This document shows positions 1-10,300 of a DNA stretch of 64,000 nucleotides, in pieces; position 1 is the first letter of the stretch; each line of letters begins with the position of its first letter. Under the pieces are notes generated by a model, which ran no database searches, had not been told where the DNA came from, and was given only the letters and a program-made list of their open reading frames with translations. The stretch comes from JBCDHN01 sp964351855. Its GTDB lineage: Bacteria > Verrucomicrobiota > Verrucomicrobiia > Verrucomicrobiales > DEV007. Location of the stretch: NCBI GenBank assembly GCA_964351855.1, contig CAYGQD010000005.1, positions 17,961 through 81,960 of the forward strand, written 5' to 3'. Made by a program: the position numbers and the translations under genes.

Positions 1-2409
1 GTCGATCGAATCCGTTCCTGAGAATTCAGGATCCGGCTCGGGAAAGCGTTCCAGATGAATCGAAGACTTGTGCCCGGCAAACTCCCAGGCTTCATCCGCA
101 GTGTAGGCCAAGATGGGCGCAACCAGTTTGGCGAAGTTTTCGAACACGGCATGCATCGCGGTTTGGCTACCCCGTCGGCGAACGGAGTCAGCGGCGTCGC
201 AATACATCCGATCTTTGGTGATATCGACGTAGAGGGCGCTGAGATCCACCGCGCAAAATTGGTTCAATTCCCCGAACACCTTGCGGAAGTCGTAAGCCTC
301 GTAGGCGGTACGACAATTTTTGGTTACCTGATGCAATCGCTGGAGGAACCAACGATCAATCAGGGTCATCTGATCTGCGGATACCGCGTCTTTTTTCGGA
401 TCAAAATCATACAGATTCGCCGCCAGAATCCGGAGACTATTGCGAATGCGCCGGTAGGGTTCCGCCGTCTGTTTGAAAAGATCTTCGCCGAAGGGAACCT
501 CGTTCTGCCAATCGACGCTGGATACCCAGAGCCGGAGAATGTCCGCCCCATACTTGTCGTAGAAATACTTGGCATCGACCGGTTTCCCGCCCTTAGCCGC
601 CGACTTCGAGAGCTTTTTCTTATCCTGGTCAACGACAAAGCCGTGCGTCATCACGGTTTTGTAGGGTGCCGATCCCCGGTAAGCGACACTGAGCATGAGC
701 GAGCTTTGAAACCAGCCGCGATGCTGATCCGTCGCTTCGAGGTACAAATCCGCCGGGGCCGACAGCTCCGGATTCGAATCCAAAACGGCGACATGGCTGG
801 AGCCGGAATCGATCCACACGTCGAGCGTGTCCGTGCAACGTCGCGTTCCTTCCGGCAAGCCGAGTTTCTCCGCCCACTTCGCATCATCCCATTCAAACCA
901 CAGGTTAGTCCCTCCTTCTTGAACGATATCGGCGACCTTCAGGGCGATATCTGCATCGATCTGCGTTTTCCCTTCGGGCGTGTAGAACACAGGAAGCGGG
1001 ACGCCCCAAGTCCGCTGACGACTGATGCACCAATCGGGCCGAGATTCGACGGTTCCATGGATCCGATTTCGGCCCCAGTGCGGTAGCCATTCCACCTCAT
1101 CGATTTCCTTCAAGGCGGAATCGCGCAAGTCATCAATTTTGATGAAGAACTGCTCCACACTTCGGAAGATAATCGGCGTTTTGGAGCGCCAACAATGTGG
1201 GTAGCTGTGCGAGTAGACTTCGCGTCCCATCAGATGTCCGGATTCGGTCAAAATATCAACGATTTCCTCGTTCGCCTTCAACACATGCTTTCCGACGAGT
1301 TGATCCAGGCCGACGTCTTCGGTGAACTTGCCATCGTCATCCACCGGCGAAAGCAGTCCAAGACCCGCCTGTTGTCCCGCGACATAGTCAATCGCACCAT
1401 GGCCCGGAGCGACATGAACCGCTCCCGTTCCCGTCGAGTCTTCCACGAACTCGCCCAAAATGACCTTGGAGGTTCGATCCAAAAACGGATGTTGCGCCTC
1501 GGCGCCCTCGAATTCGGCACCTTTCAGTTCAGTGTGGGGAGCTGAGTCATCCAGTTCGAACCCGGTTTTTTCCGCGAATTGACCCAACAACGGCTTGGCG
1601 ATGACCAACTTCTCCGTCCGCCCGTCTTCGTGGACAAACGTCCCCGATACGTAAACGAAACGGGGATGGAGCGCGATTCCCAAGTTCGCGGGCAACGTCC
1701 AGGGAGTCGTCGTCCAAATCACCAGCGATGTTTCTCCCGCAGACTTCCCCGCAACGATCGGAAATTTGACGAAGATCGCGGTGTCCTTGACGTCCTCATA
1801 TTCCACTTCGGCCTCGGCCAAGGCGGTTTTGGCCCCGAATGACCAGGATACCGGCTTCTTCGACTGATAGACCAGTCCCTTCTCAACCAGCTTGGCAAAC
1901 ACCCGAATCACATCCGCTTCATACTGCGGACTCAGGGTGAGGTAAGGTGAATCCCACTCTCCGAAGACGCCCAACCGGCGAAAACTGCCTCGCTGAATGT
2001 CGATGTATTTCCGCGCAAAGGTCTCCGCCCGCGTCCGGATTTCAGCAGGTTCCAAGCCCCTCGCCTCTTTCACCACTTTGAATTCGATCGGGAGTCCGTG
2101 ACAATCCCATCCAGGAACAAAGGGAACGCGAAATCCTGCCATCGTTTTGCTCTTCACCACGAAATCCTTGAGCACCTTATTCAACGCCGTGCCCATGTGA
2201 ACGTCCCCATTTGCGAACGGAGGTCCGTCGTGAAGGATGAAGGTTGGCGCACCAGCCTTTTTACGCTGATCATCGATTTGCTGATACAAGCTCGCAGCTT
2301 CCCAATGTTTCAGCCGCTCAGGCTCACGTTTCACCAAATCGCCTCGCATCGGGAAATCCGTCTGCGGCAGATTGAGGGTCGCTTTGTAACTTTTTGGCTC
2401 GTCGCTCAT
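1..2409 (-). CDS. ileS: Isoleucyl-tRNA synthetase (partial, 3' end beyond window)
   Basis: Class I aminoacyl-tRNA synthetase that charges tRNA-Ile in the cytoplasm. The reverse strand reads in one frame from the ATG at 2409 to the window edge, 803 codons; the family is about 930 residues, so the C-terminal part is missing. Near residue 65 it has the HIGH-type motif in the context HDGPPFANGDVHMGTALNK, and the KMSKS-type motif appears as KKLSKS at about 600-620. The last visible stretch (IHLERFPEPD) fits the region after the catalytic core. The start was chosen because the well-conserved N-terminal region begins just inside it. No leader structure or T-box was recognised upstream. Confidence is high from the motifs and the long collinear frame; intactness beyond the left edge is unknown. 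Confidence 0.95.
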   Translation of the reverse strand, partial: MSDEPKSYKATLNLPQTDFPMRGDLVKREPERLKHWEAASLYQQIDDQRKKAGAPTFILHDGPPFANGDVHMGTALNKVLKDFVVKSKTMAGFRVPFVPGWDCHGLPIEFKVVKEARGLEPAEIRTRAETFARKYIDIQRGSFRRLGVFGEWDSPYLTLSPQYEADVIRVFAKLVEKGLVYQSKKPVSWSFGAKTALAEAEVEYEDVKDTAIFVKFPIVAGKSAGETSLVIWTTTPWTLPANLGIALHPRFVYVSGTFVHEDGRTEKLVIAKPLLGQFAEKTGFELDDSAPHTELKGAEFEGAEAQHPFLDRTSKVILGEFVEDSTGTGAVHVAPGHGAIDYVAGQQAGLGLLSPVDDDGKFTEDVGLDQLVGKHVLKANEEIVDILTESGHLMGREVYSHSYPHCWRSKTPIIFRSVEQFFIKIDDLRDSALKEIDEVEWLPHWGRNRIHGTVESRPDWCISRQRTWGVPLPVFYTPEGKTQIDADIALKVADIVQEGGTNLWFEWDDAKWAEKLGLPEGTRRCTDTLDVWIDSGSSHVAVLDSNPELSAPADLYLEATDQHRGWFQSSLMLSVAYRGSAPYKTVMTHGFVVDQDKKKLSKSAAKGGKPVDAKYFYDKYGADILRLWVSSVDWQNEVPFGEDLFKQTAEPYRRIRNSLRILAANLYDFDPKKDAVSADQMTLIDRWFLQRLHQVTKNCRTAYEAYDFRKVFGELNQFCAVDLSALYVDITKDRMYCDAADSVRRRGSQTAMHAVFENFAKLVAPILAYTADEAWEFAGHKSSIHLERFPEPDPEFSGTDSID

Positions 2410-2565
2410 CGTGCTTTTGGCCCGGCGCTGCGGGGCGGCGAACCTAGCACTCCAGCCAGGATGCAGCAAGAGGCGGATTTTCGCGTCCGCCTCCTCGAAA
2501 ACCGCCCCTATCAAGGCTTCCTCCAGCCGAAAAGGAAACAAGAAGAAGTCTTCTGCACAAACCGA

Positions 2566-2594
2566 TTGATTATGGTATCTATATATTTTATATT
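2566..2594 (+). promoter_or_regulatory. Sigma-70-like promoter before the polysaccharide export genes
   Basis: TTGATT (2566-2571) and TATATT (2589-2594) are separated by exactly 17 bases in an AT-rich island within otherwise GC-rich DNA, about 30 bases before the ATG at 2625. This predicts a short leader. No strong Shine-Dalgarno sequence is visible before that start. The remainder of the 2410-2624 gap, between divergent ileS and this gene, shows no other feature. Confidence 0.5.
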
Positions 2595-2624
2595 GCCGAA
2601 ATTTGAAGCTTCCCAAAATTTAAG

Positions 2625-4544
2625 ATGATGATTTCCTTTCCGAGATTCGCGGTCCTTTGCTGCCTATGGATCGGTCTCCTCTCCGCTGAAGAAGAGCCTG
2701 CTCCCCCCAGACAAGCGGAAACCAGCGCATTCAAAGTCAGCGGCTTTGGGAACGACTATGACGGCGTTTATCAGTCTACCACCAAGACCTCCACGGATGG
2801 GTATTTAATCTACACCAACGGCACGCGTTTCTACGATACCGGAACCAACCATTTTTACGCCTCCTTGGAACATGCTCGAACCGGATCTAAGTCGAGCGCG
2901 CCATCTGTCTCAACGACTGATCTTGAACTGGCCCCAGCGGGTCAGGTTCGCTCACAGACTCAAGGTGCAGCCTTTGGATTCGCGGTAGCGGCAAAGCCAG
3001 CAGCGACTCCTTCCCCAGCGGAAAAAACCGAGGAATCAAACGCGGCTCCCGTCGCCGCGAAGATTGTGGCCGTTCCTATTTCCGCGAACCCGGATACGAC
3101 GCCAGAAACCGAAGGTGTCCAGGAATCCTCAGAAGACGCCCCCATTCGGATCAAGGCAACGCCGATCATTCTCGCCGATCAAGGAACACCCGCATCCGTC
3201 GATGAAAAACGAACCTGGCTTTCGTTTCTCAAAAATCAACGGATCGACAAAGCCGCAGAAGCTGACCCAATTCCGGCTTCGGTCGAAGCGTCCCACATCG
3301 TCTCAATCGCATCTCCCGTTTCGGCTACCACAGCGCAAAGCGAAACTCCTATGATTGTGGAAGTCACGCCTCTCGAAGCTGACGCTGAGGAAATCCCGGC
3401 TCCATCTCAACACCCTTCATTAGCCGCCAACGAACCAGTCCTAGTGCAGTTCGCCCCCTCCGAAGAAGCACCTGCGCCCAAGACTTCCCCCGAAACGCCC
3501 CTGGTTTTTTCGACCGAAGAGCCGAAGTCGACTACCGAACCAATGATCGAGCAAATCGGTGCCGAAGAACCTTCCACATCCGTTCTCGAAAACCAGGACG
3601 CGATACCGAACGACCCTCCGGCGAATCTTCTCCCGACCAGCCATGTCGAACCGCGTTATTCCTCTTGGCGCAACCGCTACGAACTAGGCCCCGGAGACTT
3701 ACTGAACTTTGGCCTTCACGGAAAGCCTACGTTGAAGAAGCTGAACGTAGCGGTGGCACCGGACGGAACCGTGAGCTTTCTCCAAGCCAAACAGGTCGAT
3801 GTTCGCAGGAAGACGATTGACGAGCTTCGGTCAGAAATCGACCAAATCCTGGCTCCTTATCATCGCAACGCCCGCACGATCATTACTCCCGCGAGCTTGG
3901 GCAGTAAGAAATTCACAGTTCTGGGTGAAGTGCGAAAAAACGGAACGTTCGCGCTGGACCGACCAACTTCTCTTCTCAATGCCTTGGCCGGAGCAGGTGG
4001 ATTCAACCTTGGCCGCAGTGGGGAAGGCGCCGTGCAACTGGCCGACCTGCAACGCTCGTTCATTGTTCGAAACGGCACCCACATGAATGTCGATATGGAG
4101 GCGCTCTATCTGGCGGGAGATATCAGTCAGAACATTCATATCGAGCCAAACGACTATATCTATATTGCTTCCAAGCTGCGCAACGAAGTCTATGTATTCG
4201 GTTCAGTGGTTGCCCCCGGGGTCAAGCCTCTCGAATCACGAATGACCACGTTGGGGGCGATCGCGGCTGCTGAAGGATTCACCGGACAAGCGTGGCGGGA
4301 TCGGGTTCTTATCATTCGCGGAAAGATGGACTCCCCTGAGACCATCGTGATGCCCCTCAATAAAGTGCTTCACGGGAAGGCGACCGACATCGAATTGCTG
4401 CCGGGAGATATTATTTACGTCCACAACCGTCCCTGGGCCTACGCATCTCGGGTTCTCGACACCGCCATCCTCGCCTACATCGACGGATCTTTCGCCGGCT
4501 TCCTGGCTGGTGATGCCGACATCGCCATCACTCCCGGTGGATAA
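2625..4544 (+). CDS. Wza-like polysaccharide export protein with long acidic N-terminal region
   Basis: Predicted outer-membrane or periplasmic polysaccharide export protein, 639 residues. It begins with a signal peptide (hydrophobic run FAVLCCLWIGLLSA), followed by a Pro/Glu/Ala/Ser-rich, probably disordered stretch of about 250 residues. The conserved part starts near residue 348 with YELGPGDLLNFGLHGKPTL, the usual opening of the Poly_export (Wza N-terminal) domain. Two SLBB-type segments follow (VLGEVRKNGTFAL and VFGSVVAPGVKPLE). The family is normally 350-400 residues, so the extra length is the disordered insertion. It is 50 bases upstream of a second, lipoprotein-type export gene and probably shares its promoter. 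No glycosyltransferase or Wzc-like kinase is next to it. The family call is firm; which polysaccharide is moved cannot be told. Confidence 0.85.
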   Translation: MMISFPRFAVLCCLWIGLLSAEEEPAPPRQAETSAFKVSGFGNDYDGVYQSTTKTSTDGYLIYTNGTRFYDTGTNHFYASLEHARTGSKSSAPSVSTTDLELAPAGQVRSQTQGAAFGFAVAAKPAATPSPAEKTEESNAAPVAAKIVAVPISANPDTTPETEGVQESSEDAPIRIKATPIILADQGTPASVDEKRTWLSFLKNQRIDKAAEADPIPASVEASHIVSIASPVSATTAQSETPMIVEVTPLEADAEEIPAPSQHPSLAANEPVLVQFAPSEEAPAPKTSPETPLVFSTEEPKSTTEPMIEQIGAEEPSTSVLENQDAIPNDPPANLLPTSHVEPRYSSWRNRYELGPGDLLNFGLHGKPTLKKLNVAVAPDGTVSFLQAKQVDVRRKTIDELRSEIDQILAPYHRNARTIITPASLGSKKFTVLGEVRKNGTFALDRPTSLLNALAGAGGFNLGRSGEGAVQLADLQRSFIVRNGTHMNVDMEALYLAGDISQNIHIEPNDYIYIASKLRNEVYVFGSVVAPGVKPLESRMTTLGAIAAAEGFTGQAWRDRVLIIRGKMDSPETIVMPLNKVLHGKATDIELLPGDIIYVHNRPWAYASRVLDTAILAYIDGSFAGFLAGDADIAITPGG

Positions 4545-4594
4545 CACCGGTCCGTCTGTTCTTTCTTTATCAACGTCATTTCTGCTATCTATCC

Positions 4595-5758
4595 ATGAAA
4601 TCCAGAACTTCTTTCTCTCTGCTGGCGCTCCTCATGAGCAGCCTCCTGACTAGCTGCTCGGTATTCTATTCCGACGAGACCTTTGATCCCCGGTCGAGCT
4701 ATGGAGGCACGGCAGAAGAGGCGAAGCTAGTGTTCATGAAGCTGCCGTCACGCCGCTCGATTGCTCCTTCCAACCTCAGGCCAAGCGATGCGGCCTATCA
4801 TGTGGGAGCCGGTGACATGCTCAAAATTGAAGTGGTTGAAGTCCCCGATACCGAAGCGACCACCATGGTGATGCCGGACGGAAAACTCTATTATGACGTC
4901 GTTCCGGGGATCTATGCCATCGGCAAGACACTTCCGGAATTGGAAAAGGAACTCAGCTTCGCCCTGAAAGATTTTTATCCGAAGCCGATCGTAACGATCA
5001 ACGCAGCGAAGGTGCGCAGCGCCAGCTACTCGATCATGGGTCAGGTGGTGACTCCGGGGGTTTATGAGATCTACAAGCCGATCACCGTTCTTGATGCGGT
5101 GTCACTTGCCGGTGGAATCCGGAGTTCTGAAGTCGCAAGCCAGACTCAGAACCTGGCCGACTTGCGACGAAGCGTTCTCATCCGAAATAGCAATATCGTT
5201 CCGGTCAATTTTGAGAGGCTGATTGAGAAGGGTGATATGAGCCAAAATGTTTATCTCAAGCCGGATGATTACATCTATTTGCCAATGAAGGGGAACGAAA
5301 AGGTTTATGTTCTGGGGAACGTGCGTCGTCCCCAGGCGGTTCCATTCTCCAGCGAACTCACCTTCGTTCGGGCATTGGCCACAGCCGGAGGCCCGGCCCC
5401 CAGTACTTACCGCAAAGGGCTGCTCGTCATTCGCGGAGCGGCTACTCAGACCCCGCAGGTGGCTCCGGTCGATCTCCAGATGTTGCTTCGCGGCGGGATG
5501 TCAGATTTCCACCTTCAGCCCGGAGACGTGATTTGGGTCCCGAGAGCCCCTTGGGAAAAGCTCTCTGAATACGGGTTGGCGGCGGTGGACTCCGCGGTTT
5601 CCACCATCGCGATTCAAGAAGCTTTCGAAGCGCGATCCGACAACTCTTTGAATGATACGGATTCAGGCAATTCCGGAGGTAACAACAGCTCGTCCAACAA
5701 CGACGTTGTCATTCTCGACCTCTCGACCGGTCCCACCGTCTTGGAACAAGCGCCTTAG
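4595..5758 (+). CDS. Wza-like polysaccharide export lipoprotein
   Basis: Outer-membrane auxiliary-type polysaccharide export protein, 387 residues. The N-terminus is a lipoprotein signal with lipobox LLTSC (Cys near residue 21). The Poly_export domain starts near residue 68 (YHVGAGDMLKIEVVEVPDTE), with SLBB repeats at about 144 (SIMGQVVTPGVYEIY) and 237 (VYVLGNVRRPQAVPF). The C-terminus is Asn/Ser/Asp-rich, with no clear C-terminal amphipathic helix like that of E. coli Wza. It is paralogous to the preceding gene: both contain the NLADL(R/Q)RS and DYIY motifs. The two proteins could form a hetero-oligomeric export channel, which is inference from their adjacency. The stop lies 6 bases from the convergent sulfatase stop, and no hairpin separates them. 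Confidence 0.88.
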   Translation: MKSRTSFSLLALLMSSLLTSCSVFYSDETFDPRSSYGGTAEEAKLVFMKLPSRRSIAPSNLRPSDAAYHVGAGDMLKIEVVEVPDTEATTMVMPDGKLYYDVVPGIYAIGKTLPELEKELSFALKDFYPKPIVTINAAKVRSASYSIMGQVVTPGVYEIYKPITVLDAVSLAGGIRSSEVASQTQNLADLRRSVLIRNSNIVPVNFERLIEKGDMSQNVYLKPDDYIYLPMKGNEKVYVLGNVRRPQAVPFSSELTFVRALATAGGPAPSTYRKGLLVIRGAATQTPQVAPVDLQMLLRGGMSDFHLQPGDVIWVPRAPWEKLSEYGLAAVDSAVSTIAIQEAFEARSDNSLNDTDSGNSGGNNSSSNNDVVILDLSTGPTVLEQAP

Positions 5759-5764
5759 CCGGGC

Positions 5765-7168
5765 TCAGATCTGGGGAGTGTGGGATTGCTCGAGGAGTTC
5801 GAGTAACTGTCTGACCTTGTCAGGGTGGTCTTCGAACAGGTCCTTCTCTTCGGCAGGATCTTCCTCGATCTGATAGAGTTCCGTGACCGTCTCATCTGGC
5901 CGTTGCGTGTTCAGCTGCACCAGTTTCCAGCCCTCGTTCGTCAAGATCGCTCTCTTGCCTCCTTGTTCGAGAAATTCCCAATAGAGATGGTGATGTTCTT
6001 CCTGTTCTCCTGCTCCGATGAGCGTTGGTAGAAACGAAATCCCGTCGGTCCGCGGTGCGGGGTCCGCTCCCGCCAGCTCGACGAAGGTCGGCAAGATATC
6101 TTGAAACCCTGAAAGATGGTTAGTCTCCGTTCCGGGAGCAATCGTTCCCGGCCACCAGGCAATCGTCGGAACCCGCACCCCGCCTTCATAGAGATCGCGT
6201 TTCATGCCTCGGAGTTCACCATTCGAATCAAAAAACTCCATTTGATGACCGCCTTCCTGATGCGGCCCATTGTCGCTGGAAAAGATCACCAGCGTGTTTT
6301 CGGCGATTCCATACTGCTTCAGCCGATCCAAAACGCGGCCAATGTCGCGGTCCAAATTACGAATCATACTGGCAAACCCCTTCTCCGGATTGGGCCAGGA
6401 TTCGTCGGCAAACTCCCCGTAATCCGGAACCTCCATCCCGTCCGATTGCGGTGGCCGACCGCCTTCATTGTTGGTGTGAGGGACGTTCATCGCGTAATAG
6501 AGAAAGAAGGGCGAATCCTGATTGTCGTCAATGAACTGCAGCGCTTCTTCCGTGATGAAATCTGGCGCATAGTCGATCTTGATGCTCGCGACACCGGTTC
6601 CTTCTTTCGAACCTCCATCGATCCGATCTTCCACCTTCCACTCTGGCAAGGTCACGTTGCGCAAAGGGACTCGTTCGCCATTCCGATAGAGGAATTCCGG
6701 ATAAAAATTGTGGGCGTGAAACATATTCACGTAGCCGAAAAAGTGATCGAATCCCATTCGCTCCGGGTCATTAAGCGGGGGCGGGTTTCCAATTCCCCAC
6801 TTGCCCACACAGCCGGTGCGGTAACCGGCGTCTTTGAGCAACTTGGCCACCGTCACGGTTTCCGCAGGCAGTTCTCCTTCGCCATTTCCCCGAATCGCGC
6901 AATTTCCGGTATGAAGCCCTGTCAGCAAGACACAGCGCGAAGGAGCGCAAACCGTCGATCCACTGTAGTGACGGGTGAACTTCAACCCTTCCGCCGCCAT
7001 CTGATCGAGATTCGGAGTCGACAACGTTTTCTGACCGTAGCAGCCCAGGTCACCATATCCCAGGTCGTCGGCCAGAATGTAAACGATGTTCGGGCGTTCT
7101 GCGGTTTGACCGAAAACGACGAGCGGCAAGAGGGAGAAGAAAACTACGAATTGACAAGAAAGGGGCAT
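5765..7168 (-). CDS. Arylsulfatase A-type sulfatase
   Basis: Secreted formylglycine-dependent sulfatase, 467 residues, probably removing sulfate from algal or animal polysaccharides. It has a signal peptide (CQFVVFFSLLPLVVFGQ), the metal-binding start PNIVYILADDLGYGDLGCYG, and the formylglycine motif CAPSR in STVCAPSRCVLLTGLHTGN, followed by GKWGIG and the C-terminal metal-site segment FSSDNGPH. A TTG at 7180 could add four residues; the ATG at 7168 is preferred because it directly precedes the signal peptide. No formylglycine-generating enzyme or anaerobic maturase lies in the window, so maturation must come from elsewhere. Substrate specificity cannot be read from the sequence. Confidence 0.93.
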   Translation of the reverse strand: MPLSCQFVVFFSLLPLVVFGQTAERPNIVYILADDLGYGDLGCYGQKTLSTPNLDQMAAEGLKFTRHYSGSTVCAPSRCVLLTGLHTGNCAIRGNGEGELPAETVTVAKLLKDAGYRTGCVGKWGIGNPPPLNDPERMGFDHFFGYVNMFHAHNFYPEFLYRNGERVPLRNVTLPEWKVEDRIDGGSKEGTGVASIKIDYAPDFITEEALQFIDDNQDSPFFLYYAMNVPHTNNEGGRPPQSDGMEVPDYGEFADESWPNPEKGFASMIRNLDRDIGRVLDRLKQYGIAENTLVIFSSDNGPHQEGGHQMEFFDSNGELRGMKRDLYEGGVRVPTIAWWPGTIAPGTETNHLSGFQDILPTFVELAGADPAPRTDGISFLPTLIGAGEQEEHHHLYWEFLEQGGKRAILTNEGWKLVQLNTQRPDETVTELYQIEEDPAEEKDLFEDHPDKVRQLLELLEQSHTPQI

Positions 7169-7312
7169 GAATTCGACCAAGGACGCTTTTTGTGCTCAAT
7201 TCAAGACCCCGGCGAATGAACTCACTGGATGTTGAAAAAACTTCCGGTGAATCCCGTGAGTTCGGAACCATCCGTAACCTTTCCCGCCTCAGCCCCCGTT
7301 TATCTCTTTCTC

Positions 7313-10300
7313 ATGATCAAAAAACACCCTTCGTTCTTCTCTGCCATGCTTGCTTCGGTCCTTTTGGCCACCGCCGGCTTCGCTGACGTTACCACCGACA
7401 AACCCGGCCAGTTCGTTCGGATCGAGCTCCCCAAAGGCGGAATCCTGACCCTCGCCGAGGTCGAAATTCTTTCGGGCGGGAAAAACATCGCGAAATCGGG
7501 CAAGCCGACCCAGTCGAGTCTCGGTTCCGGCGGAGTTCCTGAGCGAGCCATTGATGGCAATAAGAGCCCGAGTTGGGGAGACCAAGGTCAAACCCATACC
7601 AGCGAAACCAAGGGAGCGAGTGCTTGGTGGGAGATCGACCTCGGCAACGAGCAGAAGATCGAAGCGATTGAGATTTGGAACCGCGCGGACGGCCTGGAAA
7701 TGAGGCTCGATCAATTCAAGGTTTCCGTTTTGGATGCGAAACGGCAACCCGTCTTCATGAGAGAAGGAAACCCGGCTCCGGACGGCTCGATCCACTTTGA
7801 TCTGGCTCAAAAAGGGAAAATTACTCTGAAAAGCCATTCCGGGGCAGCTGGCAAAGCGGCAAAGGCCGTTGCTGCAGCGAAGAGTTCGAATCCGTGGGAA
7901 AGTTCCCGCGTTGAAGTTCCCGAAGACTATCGCGACCCGGAGATATTTGAATTTCAAACCGGCGACACGGTGGCGATGATCGGAAATGCGCTGGGCGAAC
8001 GGATGCAACACCATGGCTGGCTGGAAACGCTCCTGCAAAGCCAGTTCAACGACAAACAACTCCGTTTTCGGAATTTGGCGATCTCCGGAGACCGCACCGA
8101 CTACTATCCTCGCAACAAAGGGTTTTTGCCGATTGACGGCTACCTCCAACATGTCGAGGCCGATGTCGTTTTCGTCTTTTTCGGCTATAACGAGAGCTAC
8201 GAAAATAACCCGGAAGGCTACACCAAAAAGCTCAATGAACTGGTTCACAAGATTCGGGCCGTTCAGCCCAACGGGAAAAGCTTTCCCAGAATCGTGCTGT
8301 TCAGCCCGATCGCCCACGAAGAACTTAACTCCCCAAACCTCCCGAACGGCAGCGAGAACAATGTTCGACTAGCCGCCTACACAGAAGCGACCAAGGCAGC
8401 GGCGGAAGCGAGCGGCGTGACCTTTGTCGATCTTTTTCACCCTAGTCAGAAGCTCTACGAAGCGAGCGAGCCCCCTTTAACCATCAACGGGGTTCATCTC
8501 AATCTCGAAGGGAATCGCTTGATCGCAGAAGCCATCACTGAAGCACTCACGGGCCAATCCGTCAATGCATCTGCCGATCTTGAACCGGTTCGAGAGGCGG
8601 TTTTGTACAAGAACACGCATTGGTTTGACCGCTACCGGGCCGTCGATGGGAACGACATTTGGGGTTCGCGCTCGACGCTGAAATTCGTGGGTGACCAGAC
8701 AAATGGCGATGTGCTGATGCACGAAATGGTGATGCTGGATGTGATGACGGCCAATCGGGACAAGAAAATCTGGGCCCGAGCCAACGGCGACGATCACGAT
8801 GTCTTGGATGAAAATGTCCCCGCTCCGATTCCCGTCATCTCCAACGTGGGAGGCAAAGGAAACATGTCGAGCGCGGAAAAAGAGGGCTCCTTGAAATACC
8901 TCTCCAGCGAGGAAAGCCGTGAACTCATCTCCGTCCCGGAAGGTTTTCAGGTCAATGTCTTCGCCGATGAGAAGATGTTCCCGGATTTGGTCAATCCCGT
9001 GCAGATGCAGGTGGATGCCAAGGGCAGGCTCTGGGTGGCAGCTTGGCCCACCTATCCCAAACAAGAGCCGATGAAAGACATCAACGATGCTCTGCTCATT
9101 TTTGAAGACGTCGATCAGGACGGAGTGGCGGACAAAGTCACCAAGTTCGCGAACATCCCCAATCCTCTGGGCTTTGAATTCTGGGGAGGCGGCGTCATCG
9201 TTTCCTCACAGCCGAATCTGGTCTTCCTCCGCGATACCGATGGCGATGACATCGCCGACGAGCGCGAAATCCTCCTCCACGGGGTCGGTTCCGCCGATAC
9301 TCACCACGCTTGTAACAACCTGATCTTCGGGCCGGACGGCGGAATCTACTGGCAGAGCGGAATTTTCCTCCACAACAATTTCGAGCATCCCTGGGGTCCT
9401 TCGCTCAGCACCGGAAACAGCGCCATGTATCGCTTCAATCCTCGGACCTACGAGATCACGATGCATGGCACGAATAGCCCGAACCCGCACGGGATTTCTT
9501 TTGACCGCTGGGGTTACCACTATGCCACAGACGGAACCGGAGGACGCGCCTATCAAGTCCGCCCCGATGGCAAGTCGTGGAAGATGTTCCCCCTCCTGAA
9601 AAAAGAAGTTCGCCCCGTTCCGGCCAATGAAATCGTTTCCAGCGCGCATTTTCCGGATGAGATGCAGCAAGATTTCCTGATCTGTAATGCGATCGGCTTC
9701 CTGGGGATTAAACAGTACCGCCTGCATCGAGATGGGGGGCATACCTACACCGAAACCGTAGGTAAGGGCGACCAAGCGAAGACCATCGAAGTCACCACCC
9801 AGCTGGGCGAGGTATGGGGAGAGCCTTCCGGCGGGGATTTGGCCGGTGGAGCCCAGGGCTTGCTTATCAGCACGGACAAAAACTTTCGCCCAACGGACGC
9901 CGTGTTCGGGGATGACGGCGCTCTCTACGTCTCCGATTGGGCCAACGTCATCATCGGTCACATGCAGCACAATATTCGCGACCCCAATCGCGACAAGCAG
10001 CATGGCCGCGTCTTCCGGGTCAGCCACGCATCGCGGCCACTTCAGGAATCCGTCAAGATCTCACGAGCATCTCTCCCCGAATTGATGACGAACCTGGAAC
10101 ACCCCGTCGATGGGGTTCGGCACCGCACCCGGATCGAACTCAGCGCGCGCGACACCCAAGAGGTCATCGCTGCGGTTCAAGAGTGGACCAAGCAATTCGA
10201 TCCCAACTCAAAAGACGATGCGCATCACCTCCTCGAAGCGCTCTGGGTTCATCAGCAACACAATGTGCGAAACGGAGAACTCCTGGCCGCTCTGTTACAG

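Noticed and set aside
55..1086. 343-codon forward open frame
   Set aside because: Antisense to ileS, which has all the family motifs in the reverse strand; the forward reading has no recognisable domain.
6116..7219. 367-codon forward open frame
   Set aside because: Antisense shadow of the sulfatase at 5765-7168, which has the CAPSR motif and signal peptide.
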